Source of the DNA: Alphaproteobacteria bacterium
Lineage (GTDB): Bacteria > Pseudomonadota > Alphaproteobacteria > Caulobacterales > Aquidulcibacteraceae
Reading direction: 5' to 3'
NCBI GenBank assembly: GCA_027488965.1
Contig: JAIYAO010000188.1
Span: 1 to 32,709 of the forward strand
Length of the DNA stretch: 32,709 nucleotides
The notes under the pieces were generated by a model, which did not search any database, was not told the origin of the DNA, and saw only the letters and a program-made list of their open reading frames with translations. The position numbers and the translations under genes are program-made. Of this stretch, positions 14,942 through 24,794 are shown in pieces. The first letter of the stretch is position 1. Each line of letters starts with the position of its first letter.

Positions 14942-16642
14942 ATGACGCTTGAAGGTTGGATGCTCATCGTGGGCTTTACCGGGCTCGTCGCGCTGCTGGC
15001 GCGCCCGGTCGGCCTCTATCTGGACGCCGTCTATGCAGGGCGGGCCACATGGCTGCGGCCTGTGCTGGGGCCGGTGGAAAGCCTGCTCTACGGCGCAGCC
15101 GGCGTCAGGCCCGAGCAGGAGCAGGACTGGAAGGGCTATGCCCTCGCCATCGTCGGCTTCAGCCTGCTGTGCACGCTGGCGCTGTTTGCGCTGCTGCGCC
15201 TGCAGGGCGTGCTGCCGCTCAACCCGCAGGGCTTTGCGGGCGTGGCCCCGAACATCGCCATGAATACGGCGGTGAGCTTCGTCACCAACACGAACTGGCA
15301 AGCCTACGCGGGCGAAGGCGCCATGAGCCACCTGTCGCAGATGGCGGGGCTGACGGTGCAGAACTTCGTCTCCGCCGCTGTGGGTATGGCGGTGGCGGTG
15401 GCGTTCGCGCGGGGATTCTCGCGCCGCAGCGCGCAGACCATCGGCAACTTCTGGGTCGATATGACCCGCTCCATCCTCTACATCCTGCTGCCCGTGTCTC
15501 TCGTGCTGGCGGTGCTGTTCGTCGCGCTGGGCATGCCGCAGACGTTGGCTTCGTCGCTGCAGGCCACGACGCTGGAAGGCCAGGCGCAGGACATCGCCAT
15601 CGGGCCCGTCGCCAGCCAGGTCGCGATCAAGATGCTCGGCACCAATGGCGGCGGCTTCTTCAACGCCAACGCGGCGCACCCGTTCGAGAACACGGGGCCG
15701 CTGGTCAACCTCGTGCAGATGCTGTCGATCTTCGCCATCGGCGCAGGCATGACGATCATGTTCGGCCGCATGGTGGGGTCGGAGCGCCACGGCTGGGCGC
15801 TGCTGGCGGCGATGGGCGCGCTGTTCCTCATCGGCACGGGCGTCGCCTACTGGGCCGAAGCGCAGGCCACGCCCGCGCTGATCGCCGCCGGCGTCGATCC
15901 GGGCGCGGCCAACATGGAAGGCAAGGAAGTGCGGTTCGGCGTCAGCGCGTCGGCCCTGTTCGCCGCCGTGACGACCGCGGCCTCCTGCGGCGCCGTCAAC
16001 GCCATGCACGACAGCTTCTCCGCGCTCGGCGGCATGATCCCGCTGGTGAACATTCTCGCAGGCGAGGTGATCGTCGGCGGCGTGGGCGCGGGCTTCTACG
16101 GCATCCTCGTCTTTGCGATCCTTGCAGTGTTCGTCGCCGGGCTGATGGTGGGGCGCACGCCCGCTTACCTCGGCAAGAAGATCGAGGCCCGCGACGTGAA
16201 GCTGGCGGTGCTGGCGATCCTCGCCGCGCCGCTCGCGATCCTGCTCGGCACGGCCTTCGCTGCGGCGACGGAGGTGGGGCGCGCCGGCGTTCTGAACGCG
16301 GGCCCGCACGGCTTCAGCGAGATCTTGTATGCCTTCGCGTCCGCGGCCGGCAACAACGGCTCGGCGTTCGCCGGCCTCACCGCCACCAGCGATTTCTACA
16401 CCTACGCGCAGGCGGCCGCGATGCTGGCGGGGCGCTTCCTCATCATCATCCCGGCGCTCGCCATCGCCGGCAATCTCGCCGCCAAGCCCACGGCGCCGGC
16501 CTCGGCGGGGACGTTCCCCACGTCGGGCCCGCTGTTCGTCGGCCTGCTCGCCTTCATCATCCTGATCGTCGGCGCACTCACCTTCTTCCCCGCGCTCGCC
16601 CTCGGCCCGCTGGCCGAAGCGACGGCCGGCGTCTTGTACTGA
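14942..16642 (+). CDS. kdpA: K+-transporting ATPase subunit KdpA
   Basis: 566 residues with about ten membrane segments, the potassium channel-like subunit of the KdpFABC pump. It descends from the K+-channel superfamily; four pore loops are visible in order: [39 protein letters not shown] and [10 protein letters not shown]. These carry the selectivity-filter glycines. K+ bound here passes through an intersubunit tunnel to KdpB. Length and motif spacing match functional KdpA proteins, and no pore residue is obviously missing. It is the first long gene of the operon and is followed after 13 bases by kdpB. Confidence 0.98.
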   Translation: MTLEGWMLIVGFTGLVALLARPVGLYLDAVYAGRATWLRPVLGPVESLLYGAAGVRPEQEQDWKGYALAIVGFSLLCTLALFALLRLQGVLPLNPQGFAGVAPNIAMNTAVSFVTNTNWQAYAGEGAMSHLSQMAGLTVQNFVSAAVGMAVAVAFARGFSRRSAQTIGNFWVDMTRSILYILLPVSLVLAVLFVALGMPQTLASSLQATTLEGQAQDIAIGPVASQVAIKMLGTNGGGFFNANAAHPFENTGPLVNLVQMLSIFAIGAGMTIMFGRMVGSERHGWALLAAMGALFLIGTGVAYWAEAQATPALIAAGVDPGAANMEGKEVRFGVSASALFAAVTTAASCGAVNAMHDSFSALGGMIPLVNILAGEVIVGGVGAGFYGILVFAILAVFVAGLMVGRTPAYLGKKIEARDVKLAVLAILAAPLAILLGTAFAAATEVGRAGVLNAGPHGFSEILYAFASAAGNNGSAFAGLTATSDFYTYAQAAAMLAGRFLIIIPALAIAGNLAAKPTAPASAGTFPTSGPLFVGLLAFIILIVGALTFFPALALGPLAEATAGVLY

Positions 16643-16655
16643 GGGGCTGGCTTCC

Positions 16656-18704
16656 ATGTCAGAGAAAACCAAACCCGCGTCGCTGTTCGATGCCGCCATT
16701 CTCCGCGCGGCGGCGCGCGATGCGTTCGCCAAGCTCAGCCCGCTGAGCATGTGGCGCAACCCCGTGATGTTCGCCACCGAGCTTGTGGCGCTCTACGTCA
16801 CGGTGCTGTTCGCCCGCGACGTGCTGGCGGGGGACGGCGATATGGGTTTTGCTGGGCAGATCGCGCTGTGGCTGTGGGCCACCGTGTGGTTCGCCGCGTT
16901 CGCGGAAGCGGTGGCCGAAGGCCGCGGCAAGGCCCAGGCGGCCAGCCTGCGGCGCGCCCGTTCGGAGCTGACGGCGCGGCGGATGGTGGACGGAAAGCCG
17001 CAGGCCCCCATCGCCGCCAGCGACCTGAAGATCGACGACCTCCTCGAAGTGGTGGCGGGCGAACTGATCCCCGCCGACGGCGAAGTGGTGGAAGGCGTCG
17101 CCACCGTCGACGAAAGCGCCATCACCGGCGAGAGCGCGCCGGTGATCCGCGAGGCGGGCGGCGACAGGTCCGCCGTCACCGCGGGCACGCGCGTTCTCTC
17201 CGACCGCATCGTCGTGCGCGTCACCGCCGCACAAGGGGCCACCTTCCTCGACCGCATGATCGCGCTGGTGGAGGGCGCCTCGCGCAAGAAGACGCCGAAC
17301 GAGATCGCGCTGTCGGTGCTGCTGGCAGGCCTCTCGCTGATTTTCGTCATGGCGGTGGCCACGGTGCCGGCGTTCGCCGTGTACGCCGAAGGGCAGGCCA
17401 GCGTCGTGGCGCTGGCGGCGCTGTTCGTCGCACTCATTCCCACCACCATCGGCGGCCTTTTGTCCGCCATCGGCATCGCCGGGATGGATCGCCTGGTGCG
17501 CTTCAACGTGCTGGCCACCTCGGGGCGCGCGGTGGAGGCGGCGGGCGACGTCGATGTGCTCCTGCTGGACAAGACCGGCACGATCACCCTGGGCGACCGG
17601 CAGGCGGTGGCCTTCATCCCGGCGCCCGGCGTGAGCGAGCACGATCTCGCCGACGCCGCCCAGCTCGCGTCCCTGTCGGACGAGACGCCGGAGGGCCGCT
17701 CCATCGTTGTGCTCGCCAAGGAGCGTTTCGGCATGCGCGGGCGCGAGATGGCCCCGACGCACGCGCGGTTCGTGCCGTTCACGGCGCAGACCCGCATGAG
17801 CGGCGTCGACGTGGACGGCGCCTCGATCCGCAAGGGCGCTGTGGACTCTGTGCTGGCCTTCGTGCGCGCGCGCAACGGCGGCGCCAACGTTCCGGCCGAG
17901 GTGCGCCGCGCGGCGGAAGGCATCGCCCGCGAAGGCGGCACGCCGTTGGCCGTGGCCCGCGACGGACAGGTGCTGGGCGTGGTGCACCTGAAGGATGTGG
18001 TGAAGGGCGGCGTGAAGGAGCGCTTCGCCGAACTGCGCCGCATGGGCATCCGCACGGTCATGATCACCGGCGACAATGCGCTCACCGCCGCCGCCATCGC
18101 CGCCGAAGCCGGCGTCGACGACTTCCTGTCGGAGGCCCGCCCCGAGGACAAGCTCGCGCTCATCCGCAAGGAGCAGGGCGAAGGCAGGCTCGTGGCCATG
18201 TGCGGCGACGGCACCAACGATGCGCCCGCGCTCGCGCAGGCTGATGTGGGCGTCGCCATGCAGACGGGCACGCCGGCGGCCCGCGAGGCCGGCAACATGG
18301 TGGACCTCGACAGCGATCCCACGAAGCTGATCGAGATCGTCTCCATCGGCAAGCAGCTGCTCATGACGCGGGGGTCGCTGACGACCTTCTCCATCGCCAA
18401 CGACGTGGCGAAGTATTTCGCGATCATCCCGGCGCTATTTGTGGTGCTCTATCCGGGCCTCGGCGCGCTCAACATCATGGGGCTCGCCAGCCCGGAGAGC
18501 GCGATCCTGTCGGCGATCATCTTCAACGCGATCATCATTCCGCTGCTCATCCCGCTGGCCCTGCGCGGCGTGACGTGGCGCGCGGCGCCCGCCGAGCAGC
18601 TGCTGGCGCGCAACCTGTCGATCTACGGCGTCGGCGGCCTGATCGCGCCGTTCATCGGCATCAAGCTGATCGACGTCCTCGTTTCCTCGTTTCACCTCGT
18701 CTGA
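16656..18704 (+). CDS. kdpB: K+-transporting P-type ATPase subunit KdpB
   Basis: 682 residues, the catalytic subunit (P1A ATPase). Asp305 in D-K-T-G-T-I-T is phosphorylated during the cycle. T-G-E-S with Ser160 is the actuator loop, whose Ser in E. coli KdpB is the site of inhibitory phosphorylation at high K+. F-T-A-Q-T-R-M-S-G and K-G-A belong to the nucleotide domain, and M-I-T-G-D-N and G-D-G-T-N-D-A-P-A to the hinge and phosphorylation domain. Membrane helices lie at the N-terminus, around 220-290 and at the C-terminus. Everything needed for activity is present. The gene is 13 bases after kdpA and 11 bases before kdpC. Confidence 0.98.
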   Translation: MSEKTKPASLFDAAILRAAARDAFAKLSPLSMWRNPVMFATELVALYVTVLFARDVLAGDGDMGFAGQIALWLWATVWFAAFAEAVAEGRGKAQAASLRRARSELTARRMVDGKPQAPIAASDLKIDDLLEVVAGELIPADGEVVEGVATVDESAITGESAPVIREAGGDRSAVTAGTRVLSDRIVVRVTAAQGATFLDRMIALVEGASRKKTPNEIALSVLLAGLSLIFVMAVATVPAFAVYAEGQASVVALAALFVALIPTTIGGLLSAIGIAGMDRLVRFNVLATSGRAVEAAGDVDVLLLDKTGTITLGDRQAVAFIPAPGVSEHDLADAAQLASLSDETPEGRSIVVLAKERFGMRGREMAPTHARFVPFTAQTRMSGVDVDGASIRKGAVDSVLAFVRARNGGANVPAEVRRAAEGIAREGGTPLAVARDGQVLGVVHLKDVVKGGVKERFAELRRMGIRTVMITGDNALTAAAIAAEAGVDDFLSEARPEDKLALIRKEQGEGRLVAMCGDGTNDAPALAQADVGVAMQTGTPAAREAGNMVDLDSDPTKLIEIVSIGKQLLMTRGSLTTFSIANDVAKYFAIIPALFVVLYPGLGALNIMGLASPESAILSAIIFNAIIIPLLIPLALRGVTWRAAPAEQLLARNLSIYGVGGLIAPFIGIKLIDVLVSSFHLV

Positions 18705-18715
18705 GGCTTCCCGCC

Positions 18716-19291
18716 ATGCTCCAGGTCCTGCGTCCCGCCCTCGTTCTCCTCGCCTTGTTCACGGTGCTTACGGGGATCATGTACCCCCTGACGGTCAAGG
18801 GGATCGGGCAGGTACTGTTTCCCACCGCCGCCAACGGATCGGCGATCTTGCGGGACGGCCGCGTGGTGGGCTCCGCGCTGATCGGCCAGGCCTTCACCGG
18901 CGACGACTACTTCTGGGGGCGCCCCTCGGCGGCGGGCAACGGCTACAACGCCCGGTCTTCCGGCGGCTCCAATCTCGGGCCCTCGTCGCAGGCGCTCGCG
19001 GACCGGGTGCGCGAGACCGCTGAACGCTACGGCGGCCCCGTGGCCGACATTCCCGTGGAGCTCCTCACCGCATCCGCGTCCGGACTCGATCCCCACATCT
19101 CGCCGGTGGCCGCCCGGTTCCAGGCGCCGCGGGTGGCCACGGCCCGCGCCTTGCCAGCGGCGCAGGTGCTGGCGTTGATTGACGCCCACACCGAAGCCCC
19201 GATCGGGGGTATCGTGGGCGAAGCGCGCGTGAATGTGCTTCGGCTCAACCTGGCGCTCGATGAATTGGCCCCGAGGAGCGGCGCTCCATGA
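18716..19291 (+). CDS. kdpC: K+-transporting ATPase subunit KdpC
   Basis: 191 residues: one N-terminal membrane helix (L-V-L-L-A-L-F-T-V-L-T-G) and a periplasmic domain. Family motifs are Y-P-L-T-V, G-S-A-L-I-G-Q, F-W-G-R-P-S-A, S-S-G-G-S-N-L-G-P-S-S, and D-P-H-I-S-P-x-A-A. KdpC is an essential structural subunit that raises the K+ affinity of the complex. Start chosen at ATG 18716, which gives the standard N-terminus. The stop overlaps the kdpD start codon (ATGA at 19288), so pump and sensor are translationally coupled. Confidence 0.97.
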   Translation: MLQVLRPALVLLALFTVLTGIMYPLTVKGIGQVLFPTAANGSAILRDGRVVGSALIGQAFTGDDYFWGRPSAAGNGYNARSSGGSNLGPSSQALADRVRETAERYGGPVADIPVELLTASASGLDPHISPVAARFQAPRVATARALPAAQVLALIDAHTEAPIGGIVGEARVNVLRLNLALDELAPRSGAP

Positions 19292-21957
19292 ACGATCCGG
19301 ACGACCGGCGCCCATCGCCCGACGCCCTGCTGTTGCAGGCGAAGGCGGAGGGCCGCGGCAAGCTCAAGATTTATCTCGGGGCGGCGCCAGGCGTCGGGAA
19401 GACCTTCGAGATGCTGTCCGATGCGCGCAAGAAGCGCGCCGACGGCATCGATGTCGCAGCGGGCGTCATCGAAACCCACGGGCGCAAGGAGACGCTGGCG
19501 CTGTGCGAAGGCCTGGAGATCATTCCCAAGCGCAAGCTCGGCTACCGCGGCCAGGAACTGGAGGAAATGGACATCGACGCGCTGCTGGCGCGCCGCCCGC
19601 AGATCGCGCTGGTAGATGAACTCGCCCACACCAACGTGGAGGGCTCGCGCCATCCCAAGCGCTGGATGGACGTGGAGGAACTCCTGTCGGCGGGCATGGA
19701 TGTGTGGACCACGCTCAACATCCAGCACCTCGAAAGCCTCAACGACATCGTCGCCCGCATCACGCGCGTGCGCGTGCGTGAAACGGTGCCTGACGCCCTG
19801 ATCGACCGCGCCGACGACATAGAGCTGATCGACCTGACGCCGGAGGAGCTGATCGAGCGGCTGAAGGAGGGCAAGGTCTATGCGCCCGACCAGGCGCAGA
19901 GGGCGGTGCGCAACTACTTCGCGCCGGGCAATCTCTCGGCGCTGCGCGAACTGGCCATGCGCCGCGCCGCCGACCGCATCGACCAGCAGGTCCGTGGCCT
20001 GCGCCAGGCCCAGGGGGAGACGACGCCGTGGGCGGCGGGCGAGCACATCCTTGTGTGCGTGGACGACCGGATCGACGCGGCCGAAGTGGTGCGCCACGCC
20101 AAGCGCCTCGCCGATCGCGCCAAGGCGCAATGGAGCGCCGTCCACATCCAGACCGCCCGCGACGGCCGCCTCACGGAGGTCGAGCGCGGCCGCATCGCCG
20201 AGACCATGCGGCTGGCCGCGCGCCTCGGCGCCGAAACCGCGTCCCTCCCCGGCGACAGGGTGGCCGATGCGGTGCTCGCCTACGCGCGCGAACAGAACGT
20301 CACCCAGATCGTCGTCGGCAAGGCCAAGCGCCCGCGCGCGTTCGAGGCGGTGTTCGGCTCCGTCGTGCGCGACCTGATCGACCGCGCGGAGACCATCGCC
20401 ATCTACGTCGTGCCCGAGGAGGGCGGCGGCGCCCGCAAGCGCCCGCTGGGCGACCTCCTGCCGTGGCCGGCGCTCACCGCGGGCGGCGCCCTGCAGAGCG
20501 TCGGCCTCACGGCGCTGGCCACCATCACGGCCTATCCGCTCGATGCCTTTATCGGCGTCTCCAACCTCACGCTGGTGTTTGTCGCCGCCGTGCTGATCAG
20601 CGCACTGACGCGGGGCCTGTGGCCGGGTCTGCTGACGGGGGTCCTGTCGGCGCTGGCCTACAACTGGTTCTACACCGATCCCCGCTTCACGTTCACCGTG
20701 GCCGACCCCGAGAACGTGCTCGCGATCCTCGCGTTCTCCGGCGCCGCCATCCTCGTGTCGCTTCTGGCCGCGCGTGCGCGCGAGCAGACGCATGTGGCGC
20801 GCACCGAGGCCAGGACGTCGCGCGAACTCTTCGGTCTCGCCCGCGGTCTCGCCAGCGTCGCCACCGAGGACGAAGTGGCGCAGACGCTGGCGGCCTACAC
20901 CGCGCGCGCCTTTGATGCCGAGTGCGCAGTGTTCGCGAGGGTGGGCGTCAATGACCTGCGCCTCGCCGGGACTGCGCCGGACGCGGCCAACCTCACCGAC
21001 GCCGACATGGCGGCGGCGCGCTGGACGGCGGACAAGGGCGAACCCGCAGGGCGCGGCGCCGATACGCTGCCCGGCGTGCGGTGGCTGTTTATTCCGCTGC
21101 GCACCTCGCGGCTCTTCGCCGGCGTGCTTGCGGTGGCGCGCGATGCCTTGCTGTCGCCGTCCGAACGCCGGCGTCTCGACGCCATGTCCGATCAGGCGGC
21201 CACGGCGCTGGAGCGCGCCCACATCGCGCGCGCCTACGAAGAGGGGCGCGTGGAAATGGAGGCCGAGCGGCTGCGCGCCACCATGCTCTCGTCCCTCTCG
21301 CACGACCTGAAGACGCCCATCGCCGGCATCCTCGGCGCGGCCTCGAGCCTGCGCGCCTATGGCGACAAGCTCGACGCCGCCACGCGCAACGACCTACTCG
21401 GCGGCATCGAGGCGGAATCGGAGCGCATGCAAAGCTACGTGGCCAAGCTGCTCGACATGACGCGCCTCGACGCGGGGGGCCTCAAGCCGCGCGTGGAGGC
21501 GCTCGACGTGGCCGATGTGGTGGCGGCGGTGGTGAAACGCGCCGAGCCGCTCGCAGAAGGCGTGTGGCTGGAGGGCGACGTCACGCCGGGCCTGCCGTGG
21601 CTGCGAACCGATTCCACGCTCCTGCACCAGGTCCTGTTCAACCTCGTGGAGAACGCCATCGTGCACGGCGCGCGCGCGGTGGACGGCGGCGAGGTGCGCC
21701 TCGCCGCGCGGATGGTGGATGGCGGCATCACGTTCGAGGTCGTCGACAACGGCCCGGGCCTGCCCGCAGGCGCAGAGACCCGCGTGTTCGACCGCTTCTT
21801 CCGGGGCGAGAAGACACGCGCCAGCGGCACGGGCCTCGGTCTCGCCATCGCCAAGGGGTTCGCCGCCCTGATGGGCGCGCGCATCGACGCGCACAACCGC
21901 CGCGGGCGGGCGGGCGCGGTCTTCACCCTTGCCTTTCCCGAATCCGCGACGGCATGA
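19288..21957 (+). CDS. kdpD: Osmosensitive K+ channel sensor histidine kinase KdpD
   Basis: 889 residues, full length. The N-terminal KdpD domain has Walker A G-A-A-P-G-V-G-K-T (31-39) and the A-L-V-D-E-L-A-H-T-N motif. A USP-like domain follows (H-I-L-V-C-V-D-D-R). Four membrane helices (about 390-500) form the DUF4118 sensor, then a GAF-like region. The kinase core has His672 in S-H-D-L-K-T-P, N-L-V-E-N-A-I-V-H-G (N box), D-N-G-P-G-L (G1) and G-T-G-L-G-L-A-I (G2). KdpD senses low K+ or osmotic stress and phosphorylates KdpE; in E. coli c-di-AMP or IIANtr-type inputs can act on the N-terminal part in some species. It overlaps kdpC by four bases. Confidence 0.97.
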   Translation: MNDPDDRRPSPDALLLQAKAEGRGKLKIYLGAAPGVGKTFEMLSDARKKRADGIDVAAGVIETHGRKETLALCEGLEIIPKRKLGYRGQELEEMDIDALLARRPQIALVDELAHTNVEGSRHPKRWMDVEELLSAGMDVWTTLNIQHLESLNDIVARITRVRVRETVPDALIDRADDIELIDLTPEELIERLKEGKVYAPDQAQRAVRNYFAPGNLSALRELAMRRAADRIDQQVRGLRQAQGETTPWAAGEHILVCVDDRIDAAEVVRHAKRLADRAKAQWSAVHIQTARDGRLTEVERGRIAETMRLAARLGAETASLPGDRVADAVLAYAREQNVTQIVVGKAKRPRAFEAVFGSVVRDLIDRAETIAIYVVPEEGGGARKRPLGDLLPWPALTAGGALQSVGLTALATITAYPLDAFIGVSNLTLVFVAAVLISALTRGLWPGLLTGVLSALAYNWFYTDPRFTFTVADPENVLAILAFSGAAILVSLLAARAREQTHVARTEARTSRELFGLARGLASVATEDEVAQTLAAYTARAFDAECAVFARVGVNDLRLAGTAPDAANLTDADMAAARWTADKGEPAGRGADTLPGVRWLFIPLRTSRLFAGVLAVARDALLSPSERRRLDAMSDQAATALERAHIARAYEEGRVEMEAERLRATMLSSLSHDLKTPIAGILGAASSLRAYGDKLDAATRNDLLGGIEAESERMQSYVAKLLDMTRLDAGGLKPRVEALDVADVVAAVVKRAEPLAEGVWLEGDVTPGLPWLRTDSTLLHQVLFNLVENAIVHGARAVDGGEVRLAARMVDGGITFEVVDNGPGLPAGAETRVFDRFFRGEKTRASGTGLGLAIAKGFAALMGARIDAHNRRGRAGAVFTLAFPESATA

Positions 21958-21987
21958 TCGTTTCTCCCTTCGCCAGCCCCTGTCTCC

Positions 21988-22701
21988 ATGCCGCCGCACC
22001 GCCTCAAGGCCCTGATCGTCGACGATGAGAAGGCGATCCGGCGCTTTCTGCGCTCCACGCTCATCGCCGAGGATTTCGACGTGTCCGAGGCGGAGACGCT
22101 GGCGTCCGCGCGCACGCTGGCCGATGCGCTCAGGCCCGATCTCGTGGTGCTCGATCTCGGCCTGCCCGATGGCGACGGCGCCGACCTGATCGCGCCGCTG
22201 CTACGCCTTGGACACCCCGCCATCCTGGTCCTGTCGGCGTTTGACGAGGAGGCGCGCAAGGTGGCCGCGCTCGATCTCGGCGCCGACGATTTCGTCACCA
22301 AGCCCTTCGGCGTGGCGGAGTTCATGGCGCGCGTGCGCGCCGCGCTGCGTCACCGCGTGCAGATGCAGGGCGGGCCGGCCGTGTATGACGACGGCAGGCT
22401 CCAAGTGGACCTCGCCAAGCGCCTCGTGCGCATCGACGGCGAAGACCCGAAGCTCACGCCGCGCGAGTATGGCCTGCTGCACGAGTTGGTGCTGCACGCG
22501 GGCAAGGTGCTCACCCACGGGCAATTGCTGCGCAAGGCATGGCCCGAGGACGCGAGCGCCGACGTGCAGGCGCTGCGTGTCCACATGCGCCACCTGCGCC
22601 AGAAGATCGAACCCACGCCCGATGCGCCGACGCTGATCGTCACCGAGCCCGCCGTCGGCTACCGGTTCACCGAACCCCGCACGCCGGCCCCGGGCCCCTG
22701 A
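21988..22701 (+). CDS. kdpE: Response regulator KdpE
   Basis: 237 residues of the OmpR/PhoB class. The receiver domain has the acidic pair V-D-D-E-K, phosphoacceptor Asp56 in V-L-D-L-G-L-P-D-G-D-G, and the Lys of V-T-K-P-F. The C-terminal winged helix shows K-L-T-P-R-E-Y-G-L-L-H-E-L-V, V-L-T-H-G-Q-L-L-R-K-A-W-P and R-V-H-M-R-H-L-R-Q-K-I-E (recognition helix and wing), all typical of KdpE. It activates the kdp promoter when phosphorylated by KdpD; the TTAATG direct repeat at 14663 is its candidate site. The ATG at 21988 follows kdpD by 30 bases. Confidence 0.96.
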   Translation: MPPHRLKALIVDDEKAIRRFLRSTLIAEDFDVSEAETLASARTLADALRPDLVVLDLGLPDGDGADLIAPLLRLGHPAILVLSAFDEEARKVAALDLGADDFVTKPFGVAEFMARVRAALRHRVQMQGGPAVYDDGRLQVDLAKRLVRIDGEDPKLTPREYGLLHELVLHAGKVLTHGQLLRKAWPEDASADVQALRVHMRHLRQKIEPTPDAPTLIVTEPAVGYRFTEPRTPAPGP

Positions 22702-22702
22702 C

Positions 22703-23680
22703 ATGCATCGCTTCTGCGTCGCCCCGATGATGGACTGGACCGACCGGCATTGCCGGGCGTTCCACCGGGCGCTCACGCGCCGGGCGCTGCTCTACACGGA
22801 GATGGTGACCGCGGACGCGGTGATACACGGGGACCGGACGCGGCTCATCGGGTTTTCGCCGGTGGAGCATCCGGTGGCGCTGCAGTTGGGGGGCGCGGAG
22901 CCCGCGCGGCTGGCGCAGGCGGCGGCCATCGGCGCGGCGTTCGGCTACGACGAGATCAACCTCAATGTGGGCTGCCCGTCGGACCGGGTGCAGAGCGGGC
23001 GCTTCGGCGCGTGCCTGATGCGCGAGCCGGCGCTGGTGGCCGATCTCTTCGCGGCGATGCAGGCGGCCGCGCCGCACATTCCCGTCACCGTGAAGTGCCG
23101 CCTCGGCGTCGACGACCAGGACCCCGAGCACGCGCTGTTCGACTTCGTCGAGCACGTGGCGCGCGCGGGCTGCGTCACGTTCATCGTGCATGCGCGCAAG
23201 GCGTGGCTCACGGGGCTGTCGCCGAAGGAGAACCGCGATGTGCCGCCGCTCGATTATGGTCTCGTGCGCCGGCTGAAGGCGGCGCGGCCGGAACTCACCA
23301 TCGTGCTCAACGGCGGGCTGGAGAGCCTTTCGCATGCGCAGGCGGAGGGCCACGGCGTCGACGGCGTGATGCTGGGGCGCGCCGCCTACAGGACGCCGGC
23401 GGAGCTGCTGGCGGTGGACGCCGCTGTGTACGGCGCCGAGGCGCCGGCGCCCGACGCGGTCACCGCGGTGCGCAGTTACCTGCCCTACATCGCCGCGCGG
23501 CTGGCGGAGGGGGCGCCGCTGCACGCCATGACGCGCCACATGCTGGGCCTCTTCCACGGCAAGCCGGGCGGGCGGCTGTGGCGGCGCGTGCTGTCGGAGG
23601 AGGGCGTGCGCCGCGGCGCGGGCGTGGAGGTGGTGGACAAGGCGCTCGATGCGGTGACACGGGAGTACGCGAGCGCCTGA
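22703..23680 (+). CDS. dusA: tRNA-dihydrouridine(20/20a) synthase DusA
   Basis: 325 residues. It reduces uridine 20/20a in the D-loop of tRNAs with FMN and NAD(P)H. The family start F-C-V-A-P-M-M-D-W-T-D-R-H-C-R, L-Y-T-E-M-V-T (FMN site), I-N-L-N-V-G-C-P-S-D-R-V, catalytic Cys in R-F-G-A-C-L-M, V-K-C-R-L-G-V-D, and H-A-R-K-A-W-L-x-G-L-S-P-K-E-N-R are all characteristic of the DusA branch, as distinct from DusB/C. The start codon follows the kdpE stop after one base, so it is almost certainly transcribed with the kdp regulators. Its own promoter, if any, would lie within kdpE. Confidence 0.95.
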   Translation: MHRFCVAPMMDWTDRHCRAFHRALTRRALLYTEMVTADAVIHGDRTRLIGFSPVEHPVALQLGGAEPARLAQAAAIGAAFGYDEINLNVGCPSDRVQSGRFGACLMREPALVADLFAAMQAAAPHIPVTVKCRLGVDDQDPEHALFDFVEHVARAGCVTFIVHARKAWLTGLSPKENRDVPPLDYGLVRRLKAARPELTIVLNGGLESLSHAQAEGHGVDGVMLGRAAYRTPAELLAVDAAVYGAEAPAPDAVTAVRSYLPYIAARLAEGAPLHAMTRHMLGLFHGKPGGRLWRRVLSEEGVRRGAGVEVVDKALDAVTREYASA

Positions 23681-23705
23681 GCGTCAAAAGGAAGGGCAAG
23701 CGATC

Positions 23706-24734
23706 ATGAGCAAGGTTCTGGTGACGGGCGGGTCGGGCTTCATCGGCGCGCACTGCATCCTGCAGCTGCTGGCGGCGGGCCACGAGGTGCGCACCACGGT
23801 TCGCAACCTGGCGCGCGAAGGCGAGGTGCGCGCCATGCTCAAGGAGGGCGGTGCGGAGCCGGGGCCGGCGCTGCAGTTCTTCGCGGCCGATCTGGAGAAG
23901 GACGCCGGCTGGGCCGAGGCGGTGGCGGGCTGCGATTACGTGCTGCACGTGGCGTCGCCGTTTCCCCCGGCCGCGCCCAAGGACGAGAACGAACTGATCG
24001 TGCCGGCGCGCGAAGGCGCCTTGCGCGTGCTGCGGGCGGCGCGCGATGCGGGGGTCAGGCGCGTGGTGCTCACGTCGTCGTTTGCGGCCATCGGCTACGG
24101 GCAGAAGCCGCAGAAGGCGCCGTTCGACGAAACCAACTGGACCGATCCCGACGGCGACGACGTGCGTGCCTACGTGAAGTCGAAGACGCTCGCCGAGCGC
24201 GCGGCGTGGGATTTCATCGCCCGGGAGGGCGGCGCACTGGAGCTGTCCACGGTGTTGCCGGTGGGCGTGTTCGGGCCGGTGCTGGGGCCGGACTACTCGA
24301 CGTCCATCCTGCTCGTGCAGCGCCTGATGGACGGCGCCATGCCCGGCGCGCCGCGCCTGTCGTTCGGCATTGTGGACGTGCGCGACGTGGCCGACCTGCA
24401 CCTGCGCGCCATGACCAACCCCGCCGCGAAGGGGGAGCGCTTCCTTGCCGTCGCCGGCGATTTCCTGCGCGTGCAGGAGATTGCGAAGATCCTGAAAGCG
24501 CGCATGGGCGCGGCCGGCCGGCGCGTGCCGACGGGCGAACTGCCCAACTGGCTGGTGCGGATCGCAGCGCGGCGCGACGAAGCCGTGCAGCAGATCCTCC
24601 CCGAACTCGGCAAGATCAAGAACGGCTCGAACGCGAAGGCGCGACGCGTGTTGGGCTGGGCGCCGCGCTCGAACGAGGACGCGATCGTGGCGACCGCGGA
24701 GAGCATGGTGAGGCTCGGGCTGCTGAAGGGGTAG
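23706..24734 (+). CDS. Extended-SDR NAD(P)-dependent reductase (dihydroflavonol-4-reductase-like)
   Basis: 342 residues. The Rossmann motif T-G-G-S-G-F-I-G (7-14) and R-T-T-V-R-N are followed by D-Y-V-L-H-V-A-S-P-F, the Ser of V-L-T-S-S-F-A-A-I and the active-site Y-V-K-S-K. V-D-V-R-D-V-A-D-L-H is a further family motif. This is the DFR/aldehyde reductase branch of extended SDRs that reduces aldehydes or ketones (for example methylglyoxal or phenylacetaldehyde in some members). The actual substrate is unknown. A good Shine-Dalgarno AAGGAAGGG precedes the ATG, 25 bases after dusA, so it may be cotranscribed. It converges on the hotdog-fold gene, 60 bases between stops. Confidence 0.9.
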   Translation: MSKVLVTGGSGFIGAHCILQLLAAGHEVRTTVRNLAREGEVRAMLKEGGAEPGPALQFFAADLEKDAGWAEAVAGCDYVLHVASPFPPAAPKDENELIVPAREGALRVLRAARDAGVRRVVLTSSFAAIGYGQKPQKAPFDETNWTDPDGDDVRAYVKSKTLAERAAWDFIAREGGALELSTVLPVGVFGPVLGPDYSTSILLVQRLMDGAMPGAPRLSFGIVDVRDVADLHLRAMTNPAAKGERFLAVAGDFLRVQEIAKILKARMGAAGRRVPTGELPNWLVRIAARRDEAVQQILPELGKIKNGSNAKARRVLGWAPRSNEDAIVATAESMVRLGLLKG

Positions 24735-24747
24735 CGCCCGCATCGCC

Positions 24748-24764
24748 GCCGGTGTTCGTCCGGC
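24748..24764. terminator. Small hairpin between convergent genes
   Basis: GCCGG (24748-24752) pairs with CCGGC (24760-24764) around a 7-base loop in the 60-base gap between converging stop codons. There is no T tract on either strand, so termination is doubtful. Confidence 0.25.
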
Positions 24765-24794
24765 AATAGCCATGTGGCGCAGCGCAGACGGTGA

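Noticed and set aside
14837-16777. Open frame of about 640 codons on the minus strand opposite kdpA
   Set aside because: It has an Arg/His-rich composition, no recognisable domain and lies exactly opposite a canonical gene. High GC removes stop codons in this frame.
19027-21303. Open frame of about 750 codons on the minus strand opposite kdpD
   Set aside because: Same artefact: antisense to an intact, fully motif-bearing kdpD, with low-complexity Arg/Ala/His content.
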